Shown here: positions 1-11,649 of the stretch, one piece after another
Layout: the number at the start of each line of letters is the position of its first letter
How positions within the stretch are numbered: position 1 is the first letter of the stretch
Assembly: GCA_037355855.1 (NCBI GenBank)
Contig: CM074764.1
Location: 1,922,001-1,986,000 of the forward strand
Direction: 5' to 3'
Length of the DNA: 64,000 nucleotides
DNA from: Pseudo-nitzschia pungens
Lineage: Eukaryota > Bacillariophyta > Bacillariophyceae > Bacillariales > Bacillariaceae
Program-made: the position numbers and the translations under genes
Notes under the pieces: generated by a model
The model's database searches: none
What the model was told of the DNA's origin: nothing
Seen by the model: only the letters and a program-made list of their open reading frames with translations

Positions 1-1530
1 GGTATATTCACTGAGGTAGTAGTACTATTCTTGCTGCTTGTAGTAGTAGTACCACAGTTATACGCTGCTGCTACATACTACTGCAGTGCGTAGGTAGTAG
101 TACATAAGAGGCAGTCAAAAATTATGGCGCAGCGGGGCAGGCTCTCTGTGGTTTAGGTGGCGCGCGATATCACCATCAGCTTTCTACTGGTTTCTACTAC
201 TATTACTTCAGTACGGTACATACTACTAGTAGTAACTCTACTGCTAGTATCATGTAGAAGAAATCAATTCTCAGCAAATAAATGCATGACAGAAAATGCA
301 TGTGTCGTAAATCTTACTTCACATAATTTTGGGTCGAAATGGAACAAGAAAGACGGCAACTGGAAATGGTAAGTGAACCACATCAAGGTTGGAGGAGGTA
401 TTAATAATGGATTTTGATTCGTCTAACTGTGCATCATTGACTTGCCTGCTTGCTCCTGATAGGGAGGCGACCGCAACTGCTGATGAAATAGGATGCAACG
501 GCAAATGAAATATAATGCAACGGTGAGTGAAGCACATCAAGATCTGGGGTATTGATAATGGATTTCAATTGTTCTAATTCTGAATTGAGTTGCCTGCTTG
601 CTACTGATAGGGAAGAATCAACTTTAGTAATTCGACGGGGCAACTGAAAAATGATGCGAAAAATGATGCGACGGGGCAACTGACACATATTGCGATCGCA
701 AGACAAATATGATGTGATCGCAACTGACAAAATGATGCGATTGCAACTGATGAAATATGATGCGATGTGAGGAGACCTTTACTGGCAGTACAGATACCGG
801 TATGGATGAAATTATCACGATCGAAGCGAAGAGCAACGACGATTTCAGAGAGGACGACGAAGACAATCGAAGCGAAGAGCAACGACAATTTCAGGACGAC
901 GATTTCAGGGAGGACAATGAAGAGGAAGGCAATCGGAGCGAAGAGCAACGATGCCTTCAGGGAGGACGAAGACGATCGAAGCGAGAAGCAACGACGCCTT
1001 CAAGGACGACGAAGACGAGGACGATCGAAACGAAGAGCGACGACGATTTCAAGGACGACGAATTTGTGTGTGCGTGTGTGAGAAAATTGAACAGAGAATA
1101 AACAATTATTAGAGTAGTATCAATATTTATCAAAAGAAAGACTTATATTTTGCTTCATAGTGTTTCAAAATTTTTTTTCATGGGGGTCGCGATTCCTGGG
1201 CTTCGGGTAATAATTGTGATTTTTGTGATGAATTTCTTGAGGGGTGTGATGGGAAATACTTTGTGTCGGGATGAGAAATCAATTTTTGGGAGTGAATTTC
1301 TGCAACAGTCTCATAATATATAATGATGGTAGGGTCGGTAATAATGAGTCAGATTGAAAAAAAATGTGGGTCGAGTTTGAATTTTATTTTTTTGAGGTAG
1401 TAACTGGGTCGCGATTGGGGTTGCGAATCGCGAGAGAGCTAGGAATCGAGCTACGTCAAAATGAGCCAGGAATAAATCGCGACCCCCCTAAATAAATTCT
1501 TGGGAGGGGTCGCGAACCAGTTTTCGGACG
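1..1530 (-). mobile_element. CGTCC-TIR element, copy 3 (partial, inverted)
   Basis: This is the reverse complement of the head of the element found complete at 7830-13385 and 48500-55279. Its outer end is at 1530 (…CAGTTTTCGGACG) and it runs leftward off the window. Position 1 corresponds to about 9512 in copy 1, just before the 181-bp satellite starts. It contains the TCGCGA-rich subterminal zone (about 1430-1530), an AT-rich stretch (1090-1430) and an imperfect 45-48 bp minisatellite (about 830-1060) whose translation is rich in R, D, E, S and K. No transposase motif is visible in any frame. The far end and the TSD partner lie outside the window. Confidence 0.85.
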
Positions 1531-2009
1531 AATATGTCAAGTGTCCGGATTGGAATGAAACTGCCGTGTCTTGGATGTCTTGGTACAAGGCAAATATTTG
1601 TGGCGTTGGAAAGCCTGGGTGTAAAGCGTTCGGGAGTTGATTTGGGGTTGTTGCTGATATGCAGCTGTCGGGCTTTTGTCATAATTCCGAGATGTAATGC
1701 TTCGTATTCAGCAAAACTTGGATATGGATACACCGATTGGGGAATTCGATTGTATCTCAGTGTATGAGAGCACTTGTAATCAGCTGATGTCTCTCAGAAA
1801 AGCGTTCTTGTGAGGTTTAGATGCACGTTGTTGTTGTGTCGGGATGAGCGGAATGGATACAACAGAGGGGAAAGAAAAAATTCTTTTTCCGTCAAAACTT
1901 GGAGCTTGACGACTGGAGTGGCACTGTTGTATTCGGAATAGCGGAGGAGATGCAAAATTGGAGAACGGCCTTGATGTAGAGCTGTTGAAAGTTGTTTTTT
2001 GTGACTGTA
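1531..2009 (-). mobile_element. Remnant Z: 5'-UTR-like part of an old C-family LTR element
   Basis: On the minus strand this stretch resembles the untranslated leader of the gag-only C family. About 1835-1945 aligns with the leader of fragment G near 42925-43030: both have GTGTCGGGAT, then AATTCTTT, then CTTGGAGCTTGA, then CACTGTT. It is interrupted at 2010 by Copia element A and would continue at 13966-14043 and then 43751. No intact reading frame is seen. Confidence 0.5.
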
Positions 2010-2014
2010 AAGAC

Positions 2015-2394
2015 TGTTTGGAGGGCTCGTAAGAAAGCCGTGTAGATTTGTACCCTACGAGGTTTGAGTTTCTTAATTGTTTAATTACATTGTTAAATCC
2101 TGAGTATTTCAATTACTGAGATGATCGTTCCGGACCACCGGACTATCCACTCTCCATTATCATCTCTTGTTTCCTGTTTCTTATCCACACACATATCCTC
2201 TGTACACGTGTCTACTGGAGGCCGTATATTTATACTTATTGCACTGTAGACTCGGTACTTAGAGTCTTATTTTTCAGTAACCTTGGTAATGTCTCTTCAA
2301 GTAAGTGGTAATGTCTCTGGTCCCTAGTCCCGGTCATTCTTATTCCCTCATGTCTCAAGTCCCGGTCACTCTCATTCCCAGTTCCAGTCCATAT
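2015..2394 (-). repeat. 3' LTR of Copia element A (interrupted)
   Basis: It is nearly identical to 13514-13898, part of A's other LTR, and runs from TGTTTGG to the point where the C-family LTR of fragment H begins at 2395. The remaining roughly 65 bp expected at the other side of H was not found, so this side of A has suffered a deletion. Confidence 0.85.
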
Positions 2395-3375
2395 TGTTAA
2401 AATGTAGCTGAAACAGGGTTTAAGCTGATAGGTCCTAAGGCAAGCTTGGAGATATACAGCAAGAGCAAAGGCATGCAAACCGGTTGAGGTGCCGGTCTGT
2501 TCTATCCTATCGATAGTCTCAGATTCACCACTACGGCTGATCGAACGAGATCAACCAGGTCTATTCTAACTACCTGTGGGCTCAGTCAGTTAGATCTTAG
2601 GCTTGTAGTTCTACAGGGAGCTGCTCAAGGAGCAGGATGTAAGTATCAAGGTATTCAAATCGGAGTTAAACTAAAGATGTGAGGACAGCAATCTTGTCGA
2701 GGAATCGACGTTGCTGTCTTGTTGTGTTTGCTGTTTGTTTTTCGTGTACAAATTGTACGTGGAAGTTTGCTGTCAGTGTACAATCAGTACTGGAAAACCC
2801 TGTAGAAAACTATGTTCTTGCGCACGATGTGCGCATGTAATGAATCGTGTCACGGTTACAATTTAATACGCCCCATCTATGATCAGGGAAGCAAGAGAAT
2901 CTTGCTCCGTGTTCATGGACATGTTGGAGCAGTGACACACACAGGAATGAAATGAGAGGATGGGCAATAGCGCAGAGATTGCGCCCCATATTGGATGAAA
3001 GGATGGGCAATAGTGCAAAGGTTGCGCCCCATGTTGAATGGATAAGAATGGCACAGAGCTTGAAACTACGCCTCATGTTGTTGGGTAATAGCAGCTTGAA
3101 GATGTGCCCCATGTTTGGTGTTTGTAAGAGTTGAGGTTAGGGTGTGCAATAACACAGAGCTTGAAGTTGCGCCCCATGTTTGGGCAATAACACAGAGCTT
3201 GAATTTGCGCCCCATGATTGGTGTTGGAAAGAGTCGAGGTTGCGCCCCATGTTTTGGACTGGAATGGTTCAGATATGTGAGGTGTCATGGTTACAATTTA
3301 ATACGCCCCATCCATGATTGCAGGAGCAAGATGAGCGTGCTCTGAATTCATGGACATGGTGACTGTGACACACAA
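2395..3375 (-). mobile_element. Fragment H: 3' LTR and 3' end of a C-family element
   Basis: The LTR is 2395-2868, TGTTAAAATG…ACAATTTAATA, homologous to the LTRs of element C (17239-17664) and fragment G (43202-43698). Next to it lies the 3' internal region of the family, with the CGCCCCAT junction and an array of TTGCGCCCCATG units (2975-3250). The LTR/UTR junction is duplicated at about 3281-3375. The element reads on the minus strand. Its gag and 5' LTR are absent, and the sequence passes into the ATCGATCGTA satellite. Confidence 0.75.
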
Positions 3376-5230
3376 ACATTGGTTGGATCGTAGCAATTGA
3401 TTGTATGGTAGCAATCGGTCTTGGCAATCGCTGGTATTGTAGCAATCAATCGTAGTGTATCAATCGATCATATTTATCTTCTATCGGATTGCAATCGATC
3501 GTATTGTAGCAATCGATCGTATTGATCTTCGATCGTATTGAGCTATCGTAGCAATCGATTGTAGTGAGCTTCGATCGTATTGAGCTTTCTTAGCAATAGA
3601 TCGTAGTAGCAATCGATCATATTGTAGCAATCGATTGTAGCTTGCCAGCGTATTGTAGCAATCAATCGTAGTGTATCAATTGATCGTATTGTTCTTCTAT
3701 CGGATTGCAATCGATCGTATTGTAGTAATCGATCGTAGCAATCGATCGTAGTGTATCAATCGATCGTAGTGTATCAATCGATCATAGTGTATCAATCGAT
3801 CGTAGTGTATCAATCGATCGTAGTGTATCAATCGATCGTAGTGTATCAATCGATCGTAGTGTATCAATCGATCGTAGTGTATCAATCGATTGTAACAATC
3901 GATCGTATTGATCTTGTATCGGATTGCAATCGATCGTATTGTAGTAATCAATCGTAGCAATCGATCGTAGTGTATAAATCAATCGTGGTGTATCAATCGA
4001 TCGTAGCAATCGATCGTAACAATCGATCGTATTGATCTTGTATCGGATTGCAATCGATCGTATTGTAGTAATCGATCGTAGCAATCGATCGTAGTGTATC
4101 AATCGATCGTGGTGTATCAATCGATCGTAGTGTATCAATCGATCGTGGTGTATCAATCGATCATGGTGTATCAATCGATCGTGGTGTATCAATCGATCGT
4201 AACAATCGATCGTAACAATTGATCGTATTGATCTTGTATCGGATTGCAATCGATCGTATTGTAGCAATCGATCGTAGCAATCAATTGTAGCAATCGATTG
4301 TAGCAATCGATCGTAGCAATCGATTGTAGCAATCGATCGTAGCAATCGATCGTAGCAATCGATCGTAGCACCAATCGGATCGTATCAATCGATCGTATCA
4401 ATTGATCGTATTGATCTTGTGTCGGATTGCGATCGATCGTATTGTAGCAATCGATCGTATCAATCTTCAGTTCGATAGCAATCAATCTGAGCAAGCTTCG
4501 GTTGTATTGATCATATAATGAATGTGCTGCTGTTCTTCAGCGAGGTTATCTTCTTGAATCGCCCCAGATAACTGAATGGGGAAGGACAGAAGCAATTGAT
4601 GTTGTATGAAAGCAAGCGGATTGAGCGTCGATTGGATTGATCTTCGATCGTATTGAGCTATTGTAGCAATCGATCGTATTGAGCTTCGATCGCATTGGGT
4701 TTAGCTATTAGAGCAGTCGATTGTATTGATCTTTGATCGCGTTGAGCTATCATAGCAATCGATCGTATTGAACTTCGATCGTATTGGGCTTCAGTCGTGT
4801 TGAGTTATCGAAGCAATCGATCGCATGAAGCTATCGGAGCAGTCGAATCTCATTGGTCGTCGAGCTGGATCGTATTGAGCTAGCGTAGCAATCGATCGTA
4901 TGGATCGATCGTATTGAGCTGCAATCATACTGTGCGGATCGAGCCTTCGTAGCAATCGATTGTAGCAATCGATCGTATTGTAGTAATCGAACGGATTGAT
5001 CTTCGCCCGTATTGAGCTGTCATAGCAATTGCGGGAGGATCGTCGATCGTGTCCATCGTTGATCGTAGCCATCTGCAATCGTATCCATCTTCGATCGTAT
5101 CCAGTCTGTGATCGTATCCAGTCTGTGATCGGATTGAGCTTCGATTGTATTGGGCTATTGTAGCAATCGATCGTATTGATCGATCATATTGATCGATCGT
5201 GTTGGTCGATCGACCAAATAGAGCTTTCAT
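3376..5230. repeat. ATCGATCGTA satellite
   Basis: This is a dense tandem array built on CAATCGATCGTA. A regular 18-bp phase (CAATCGATCGTAGTGTAT) occurs at about 3740-3890 and 4090-4200, and longer composite units separated by TTGATCTTGTATCGGATTG recur at about 3900, 4035 and 4230. The array becomes degenerate after 4500. Open frames across it, such as YQSIVV repeats, only reflect the 18-bp period. Confidence 0.9.
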
Positions 5231-5963
5231 GAAATATCCACCGTTCAATCGCATGATTTACTATGCTTCCAATATTCAATCGCTTCCATCCTGGAATCAA
5301 TTCCTTTCATACTTTTGCTTCTGATCCTTCCAGTTTGTTTAACATCCGCTTGTTAACATCCTCCGTTGCCTTCAGTGCAACGTTTGCTCGTTGATTCATC
5401 CTAATCTGCTTGTTGATTCATCCTAATTTCATATCGTGTTGAATGCTCCTTTCTGTATCCTATTGCTCTGTAGATTGCTTTACACCCGATCGATCTCAAT
5501 TGTTCCATTCAATCCATTTCTTGATATTCCGTTTACTCCATTTCTTGATATTTGCTCTTTAATTCCTCCGCATTATTCCAGATATTCCATTCATCCATAT
5601 CCGTATCTCGATTCATATCACGTATCAAGCTTCGATAATTCCTGTCCTGCTTCTGTAAATTGTTCCAGCTTCGATAATTCCTGTCTGTATATATTCCATA
5701 TCCTATCGCCGCATGCGTCTGTTTATTGTTCCGTATTAATTCCGTAATTTCCGCTCTTTAGTTTCCATCGTTGTATCATGCAAGATATTCCGTATTATTT
5801 GTCTGCTCTTCGTATCATTCCATTGTCAGCTTGTTCTTCTGTATCATTTATCTGCTCGCTTCTGCGCTCACTTGCCGCTCTTTAATTTCCTTAGTTCCTC
5901 TTCGTTGTCCATTGCATCAGCGTTCCATTATCCATTGAATCATCAAATCATCAAATCAACTCA
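5231..5963. other. T/C-rich stretch without recognisable gene
   Basis: The plus strand is pyrimidine-rich with loose repeats of GATATTCC, GATTCATCC and TCGATAATTCC. It lies between the ATCGATCGTA satellite and the end of A's gag, where Copia pol would be expected. No pol motif was seen on either strand. Confidence 0.6.
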
Positions 5964-7274
5964 CTACCCTGATTCAAAGGAGGTGGAATGCGATGCCAGA
6001 GAGCTCCGTAGCAAGCTCCCGCACATTTTGATTTCCCATGTAGTTTTCCTCAAGTTGAGATGTCCAGTGTGCTGGACGTGAACTCTTATTCCTTTCAAGT
6101 TCCCAACATTGTATTGTGGCATGGATGCATCACATACAGCACATAATGGTTTTATCTTTGGGTTGTCACTTTCCCGGAGTGGACAGTTCTTTGCAATATG
6201 TCCCTTTTCCTGACACCAGCGACAAATGGTATATTTTAACCAGGCCATTGCTGAGTGCGCTTTCCCAGTGCCGCCGTTGCTGCTGCCGCACCTGCCGCTA
6301 TCATATTCGTCGTTGTGCGCTTTCCCGGTGCCGCCGTTGCTGCTGCTGCGCCTGCCACCATCATATTCATCGTTGCTGCCGCCTTCGCTGCTGCCACTGT
6401 TGTTTTCATCATCACCATCACCAACATTATATCCGCCGTTGCTATTGTTATTAACATTGTTGATATCTGCGCCAAGGAGGCTCATATCATTAGGTCTGGG
6501 CTGACGTCCCTTCAAAACAATCACTGAATTGTACAAGTTTGTCGCCATCATCTCCAGCTTCTCCCAGATGTCATATATTGGTGTATCCGCATCTCGTAAA
6601 TCATTCAATCTGGTCGTCATCAAGATCACCAGGTACTGCGGAACCCCACTGAGTAGTGTTGCAAATAACTCATCTTCTGTTGGTTGGATTGTCTTGTACT
6701 GGTATTTCTGCATCAGTCCAAACAATCGCTCAAAAATTTCCCTCGGGGGATCCAATGCCCCCATCGTAACTGCCTTCAGATCCTTATCCAACTGAATCCT
6801 ATCAGCTGTATCGGTTCGCCTGTACAACTTGAACAGCTTGTCAAAAATTTGATGGACTCGTCCTCTTGGCCATTTCCGAACTGTCTCCTTGTTTTCTTCT
6901 TCCGTGGCTCCTCTATCCATCTTGGATTTCTCAATAATGGCATAGTACCCCGTATTGTTATTTTCGAATGCATTATACAAATCGTCCAAAGCTCGGTTGT
7001 GCTTCCTCAACGCCTTTCTCTGCGCTTTGTCCATGGATTTGTAGGATGCTGAATGACCATCACTTGGTAGATCTGGATGCTGCTCTGCCCTCACATACTC
7101 CTCGTACTTGCTTCTGCTTGCATGGGCTAGGAACTGTCTGAACCATCCTTCAAAATCCACGTCTCCTGTGTTCATCAGCTTGGGAATTCTGCTGTACCTC
7201 CCCATGCTGCTCTTGTCTTTCGCCGATCGTCCGATAACACCACGCGACGCCAACTTGTTTGCTTCTTCTTTCAA
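5964..7274 (-). pseudogene. Gag of Copia element A (broken at N-terminus)
   Basis: The product is a 436-residue Gag-like protein, the structural nucleocapsid precursor of a Copia retrotransposon. Its core (DVDFEGWFRQFLAHASRSKY and onward) is clearly homologous to the B gag at 14878-15950. A CCHC zinc knuckle, CRWCQEKGHIAKNC, follows two copies of a glycine/serine/asparagine-rich repeat (NDEYDSGR…GGTGKAH), as expected for an RNA-binding nucleocapsid. The N-terminal segment matching the start of B's gag lies at about 7390-7430 in another frame, so the true start is lost through a frameshift. No pol follows. Confidence 0.8.
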
Positions 7275-7829
7275 TCGTATCCGTATCTGCGGATAGATCC
7301 TCTCTGTTGTTTGTTCTGTTTTCTTTTGCGATTGTTCGTTGAATCAAATCGCCTGCAAGACCGAATTCTTTTCGTTGGTCCAAATGTAATTTCTTTCTTT
7401 TAATTCTGCTTGTTGTTGTATATCTTCTTTTCTTCCGCAATCGTACTCGTCTCAGCGAGTCGACAATTATTGTATTTGGCGCGTTCCGCTCTCCAGAATA
7501 GATCCGCAGCTGATCAGTGCTGCCTGCAGGACTGGCTTTATACCTCTTGGTCTGCTCCCTTAGTCCACCGCAATCTTATCCACTTCCACTGGATAGACCC
7601 AAATCGTACCTGTGCCCACGTTCTATGCTCCGGATAGACCTGCTTGAAAATTATCTCGTATCCACCGTCGTCGTTTGTACGGTGAATAGATCTGCAATCG
7701 TATTCGTCTCTTTTGTTCTCCGAATAGATCCTTGTGACTTGTTTATCACCTGCAAGACTGGGGGTTCCTTTCCTGTCAGTCCAATTCGTAATCGTAATTC
7801 AGTTGTTCTTCTGCAATCGTAATTCGTTC
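7275..7829 (-). other. 5' leader of Copia element A, part 1
   Basis: On the minus strand this is homologous to the leader of B (14466-14877). Shared blocks include the ATAAAGCCAGTCCTGCAG region and CGTGGGCA…GATTTGGGTCTATCCAGTGG. It is split by insertion of the TIR element at 7830 and resumes at 13386-13513. Confidence 0.75.
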
Positions 7830-8333
7830 GTCCGAAAACTGGTTCGCGACCCCTCCCAAGAATTTATTTAGGGGGGTCGCGATTTATTCCTGGCTCATTT
7901 TGACGTAGCTCCATTCGTAGCCCTCTCGCGATTCGCAACCCCAATCGCGACCCAGATACTACCTCAATTACGAGAAAAAAAAATAAAAAAAAATAAAATT
8001 CAAACTCGACCCAAATTTTTTTTTAATTTGACTCATTATTACCGACCCTACCATCATTATATATTATGAGACTGTTGCAGAAATTCACTCCCAAAAATTG
8101 ATTTCTCATCCCGACACAAAGTATTTCCCATCACACCCCTCAAGAAATTCATCACAAAAATCACAATTATTACCCGAAGCCCAGGAATCGCGACCCCCAT
8201 GAAAAAAAATTTTGAAACACTATGATGCAAAATATAAGTCTTTCTTTTGATAAATATTGATATTACTCTAATAATTGTTTATTCTCTGTTCAATTTTCTC
8301 ACACACGCACACACAAATTTTGGTTCGTTAAAA

Positions 8334-8660
8334 GAAGTCGTCGTCCTTGAAATCGTCGTCGCTCTTCGTTTCGATCGTCCTTGTCTTCGTCGTCCTTGAA
8401 GTCGTCGTTGCTTCTCGCTTCGATCGTCTTCGTCCTCCCTGAAGTCGTCGTTGCTCTTCGCTCCGATTGCCTTCCTCTTCGTTGTCCTCCCTGAAATCGT
8501 CATCCTCTCTGAAATTGTCGTTGCTCTTTGCTTCGATTGTCTTCGTCGTCCTCTCTGAAATCGTCATTGCTCTTCGCTTCGATCGTCTTCGTCGTCCTTG
8601 AAATCGTCGTTGCTCTTTGCTCCGATCGTCTTCGTCCTCATGCACACCACACAAATTTTG
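8334..8660 (-). repeat. 45-48 bp minisatellite in copy 1
   Basis: Imperfect repeats of a unit containing GTCGTCGTTGCTCTTCGCTT and GATCGTCTTCGTCGTCCT. On the minus strand they translate to arginine/aspartate-rich peptides (KSNDDFREDEDDRSEKQRR type). Equivalent arrays are at about 830-1060 (inverted) and 49005-49290. A related array in opposite orientation sits at 11400-11580 of the same element. It probably does not encode a protein. Confidence 0.7.
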
Positions 8661-9512
8661 GTTCAAACGATTTTTAAATAATGGTCATCGTGATAATTTC
8701 ATCCATACCGGTATCTGTACTGCCAGTAAAGGTCTCCTCACATCGCATCATATTTCATCAGTTGCAATCGCATCATTTTGTCAGTTGCGATCACATCATA
8801 TTTGAGTTGCGATCGCAATATGTGTCAGTGGCCCCGTCGCATCATTTTTCGCATCATTTTTCAGTTGCCCCGTCAAATTAAAGTTGATTCTTCCCTATCA
8901 GTAGCAAGCAGGCAACTCAATGCAGAATTAGAACAATTGAAATCCATTATCAATACCCCAGATCTTGATGTGCTTCACTCACCGTTGCATTATATTTCAT
9001 TTGCCGTTGCATCCTATTTCATCAGCAGTTGCGGTCGCCTCCCTATCAGAGCAAGCAGGCAAGTCAATGATGCACAGTTAGACGAATCAAAATCCATGAT
9101 TAATACCTCCTCCAACCTTGATGTGGTTCACTTACCATTTCCATCTCATTATATTTCAGTTGCCGTCTTTCTTGTTCCGTTCCGACCCTAAATTATGTGA
9201 AGTAAGATTTACGACACATGCATTTTCTGTCATGCATGTGTTTGCCGAGAATTGATTTCTTCTACATGATAGCAGTAGAGTTACTACTAGTAGTATGTAC
9301 CGTACTGAAGTAATAGTAGAAACCAGTAGAAAGCTGATGATGGTGATATCGCGCGCCACCTAAACCACAGAGAGCCAGCCCCGCTGCGCCATAATTTTGG
9401 ACTACCTCTTATGTACTACTACCTACGCACTGCAGTAGTATGTAGCAGCAGTGTATAACTGTGCTACTACTACAAGCAGCAAGAATAGTACTACCTCAGT
9501 GAATATACCATC

Positions 9513-10375
9513 AAATCAAATATCTGAATGAATCTGGCCATTCTTTGTGTGATTCCAGTGTGAATATTTCTCATCCTATGCATGGGCAAGACTATTCAAA
9601 AAGAAGTATTCAAAAATCACCAATAATTTGGATGTCACCACTGAATAATTAGTAGTTGGCCCAGTACTGCGGAATTTACTAGAAAATACTGTAAAATCAC
9701 ATATCTGAATGAATCTGGCCAATCTTTGTGTGATTCCAGTGTGAATATTTCTCATCCTATCCATGGGCAAGAGTATGCAAAAAGAAGTATTCAAAAATCA
9801 CCAATGGTATGGGTGTCACCACTGAATAATTAATATTTGGTCAACTACTGCGGAATTCACTAGAAAAAAGTAGCAAATCACATATCGGAATGAATCTGGC
9901 CAATAGTTGTGTGATTCCAGTGTGAATATTCCTCATACTGTGCATGGGCAAGAGTATGCAAAAAGAAGTATTCAAAAATCACCAATAATTTGGGTGTCAC
10001 CACTGAATAATTAATATTTGTTCCACTACTGCGGAATTTACTAGAAAAAAGTACCAAATCACATATCTGAATGAATCTGGCCAATAGTTGTGTGATTCCA
10101 GTGTGAATATTTCTCATCCTATGCATGGGCAAGAGTATGCAAAAAGAAGTATTCAAAAATCACCAATAATTTGGATGTCACCACTGAATAATTAATATTT
10201 GGCCCAGTACCGCAGCATTTAGTAGAAACTGCTGTAAAATCAAATATGTGAATGAATCTAGTCAATATTTTGTGATTCCAGTGTGAATATTTCTCATCCT
10301 ATGCATGGGCAAGAGTATGCAAAAAGAAGTATTCAAAAATCACCAATGGTATGGATGTCACCATTGAATAACTGA
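9513..10375 (+). repeat. 181-bp satellite, 5 units (copy 1)
   Basis: Units of about 180-183 bp, marked by TGAATCTGGCCAAT, GTGTGATTCCAGTGTGAATA, CATGGGCAAGAGTATGCAAA and CACCACTGAATAATTAATAT. Unit marks are near 9533, 9713, 9895, 10075 and 10257. Short minus-strand frames per unit (MNTSFCILLPM…) have the satellite period and are not taken as genes. Confidence 0.9.
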
Positions 10376-10446
10376 ATAGATCACCTGGTGACAAATGCTT
10401 CGCAGCAAAAATATTTCTATTGCATCGTGATGTAGCAAAAGACATT

Positions 10447-10550
10447 CCCGTGATGGGACTCGAACCAAGAATACCAACTGCATACAATCCAGTAGTGCCA
10501 CTATTACTGTCTACTACTGCTAGACAGGTGTTCTCTCCATCTTTTAATGC
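10447..10550 (-). ncRNA. Pol III B-box-like / tRNA-like remnant
   Basis: The minus strand contains GGTTCGAGTCCC (10455-10466), matching the tRNA T-loop/B-box consensus GGTTCGANNCC. Upstream on that strand are TGGCACTACTGG, a weak A-box candidate, and the hairpin CTGTCTA…TAGACAG. The T-stem and acceptor do not pair convincingly, so this is not a functional tRNA. It could be a tRNA-derived promoter. The same block recurs in copy 2 at 51624-51728. Confidence 0.4.
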
Positions 10551-10559
10551 TACCAGCAT

Positions 10560-11099
10560 CTCGGGGAAGCCTCATCCTGTATAATATGTACCAACACTAA
10601 GTTACCGTTACCGTACCTCCACCACTTCGCGCCAAAAGATTTGTACCAGTACCGTACGTACAGTTTATACGTACCGTTTACACCGTACTGGAAACCTACA
10701 CATCCCCAGCCTGTACGTACTGTCGGTACCTACTAGGAACGGGTATGCACAGACCTGTCATTTTTTTTCTCAGCCTGTACACTTAGTACTGTAAAGTACG
10801 TACATTGCTGTCATTTTTTCAACTCAGCCTGTACACTCAGTACCGTAAAGCACGTAATAAAGCACTGTAATAAAGCACTAAAGCACTACGTCACAGTGGC
10901 AGATCGATTTTCCGCCCCACATCTCCCTCGTGAAGGATGTGTCATAATTTTCATTTTCGTTTCGGCGTTGGAATTTTCTGGCCGGACCAGTTTAAAGTGA
11001 GAGCAAGGCGCCTGGTACCATCTTGGAGAGACTAATGGCAAAGAAAGTAAAGAACTGATCACTCTTGAAATCCTTCCTGTTATCTTTTGTTATCAAGGT
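10560..11099. other. GTAC-palindrome spacer of copy 1
   Basis: No gene is seen. It holds many GTAC/CGTACG palindromes (10600-10740) and a tandem pair of about 70-bp units beginning CTGTCATTTTTT and containing CAGCCTGTACAC (about 10757 and 10812). It then contains AATAAAGCACT repeats (10855-10890). The block to about 10990 is conserved in copy 2 (51740-52210). Confidence 0.6.
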
Positions 11100-11640
11100 A
11101 GGGTGGGCTGCAGACCTTGAGTCATCTGGCTTACCCAGATATCTACGAGTACGACGCGCGAACGAACCTGCAGAGGACGACAAAGACGATCGGAACAACG
11201 AAGACCGAAGACACTAAAAGGTACGACGAAGGTACGATCGTAGCTGAGGGGGACGACGATGACGAGCGAGCTGACGACGATGACCGGGACGACGACGACG
11301 ACTGGGACGACGACGATGACCGGGACGATGATGACGACTAACCGCCCGCTGTTTATTTTGTACAACCCCAACACACAGATCGTAGCAAAGAGCAACGACG
11401 GAGACAATCAGAAGAAAGAGGGACGACGATCGAAGCGAAGAGCAACGACGACTTCAAGGACGAAAAACACGATCAAAACGAAGAGCAACGACGATTTCAA
11501 GGACGACGACGACGACGATCGAAACGAAGAGCAATGACGATTTCAAGGACGACGACGACGAGGGGAACGACGAACGACCGATACGATTGTTGAAGAGGGG
11601 AACGACCGATACGATCGAAAGACGGCGATAGTTCTCTAAA
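11100..11640 (+). repeat. Low-complexity D/R-coding zone of copy 1
   Basis: A 74-codon frame (11117-11341) begins MSHLAYPDIYEYDA and ends in a long aspartate run. A minisatellite AAGAGCAACGACGATTTCAA follows (11400-11580). The peptide LAYPDI is also present at the matching place in copy 2 (about 52360), so this may be the trace of a short coding exon, but codon-period low complexity is an equally good explanation. Confidence 0.4.
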
Positions 11641-11649
11641 AATATTCTC

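Noticed and set aside
3697..4494. Minus-strand frames rich in DRLIHYDRL and similar
   Set aside because: Direct translation of the 18-bp ATCGATCGTA satellite.
9513..10375. Possible CRISPR-like array
   Set aside because: The 181-bp repeats are contiguous with no unique spacers, in a eukaryotic transposon context; it is a satellite.
10447..10550. Functional tRNA gene on the minus strand
   Set aside because: B-box/T-loop sequence is good, but T-stem and acceptor stem do not pair and no complete cloverleaf can be drawn.
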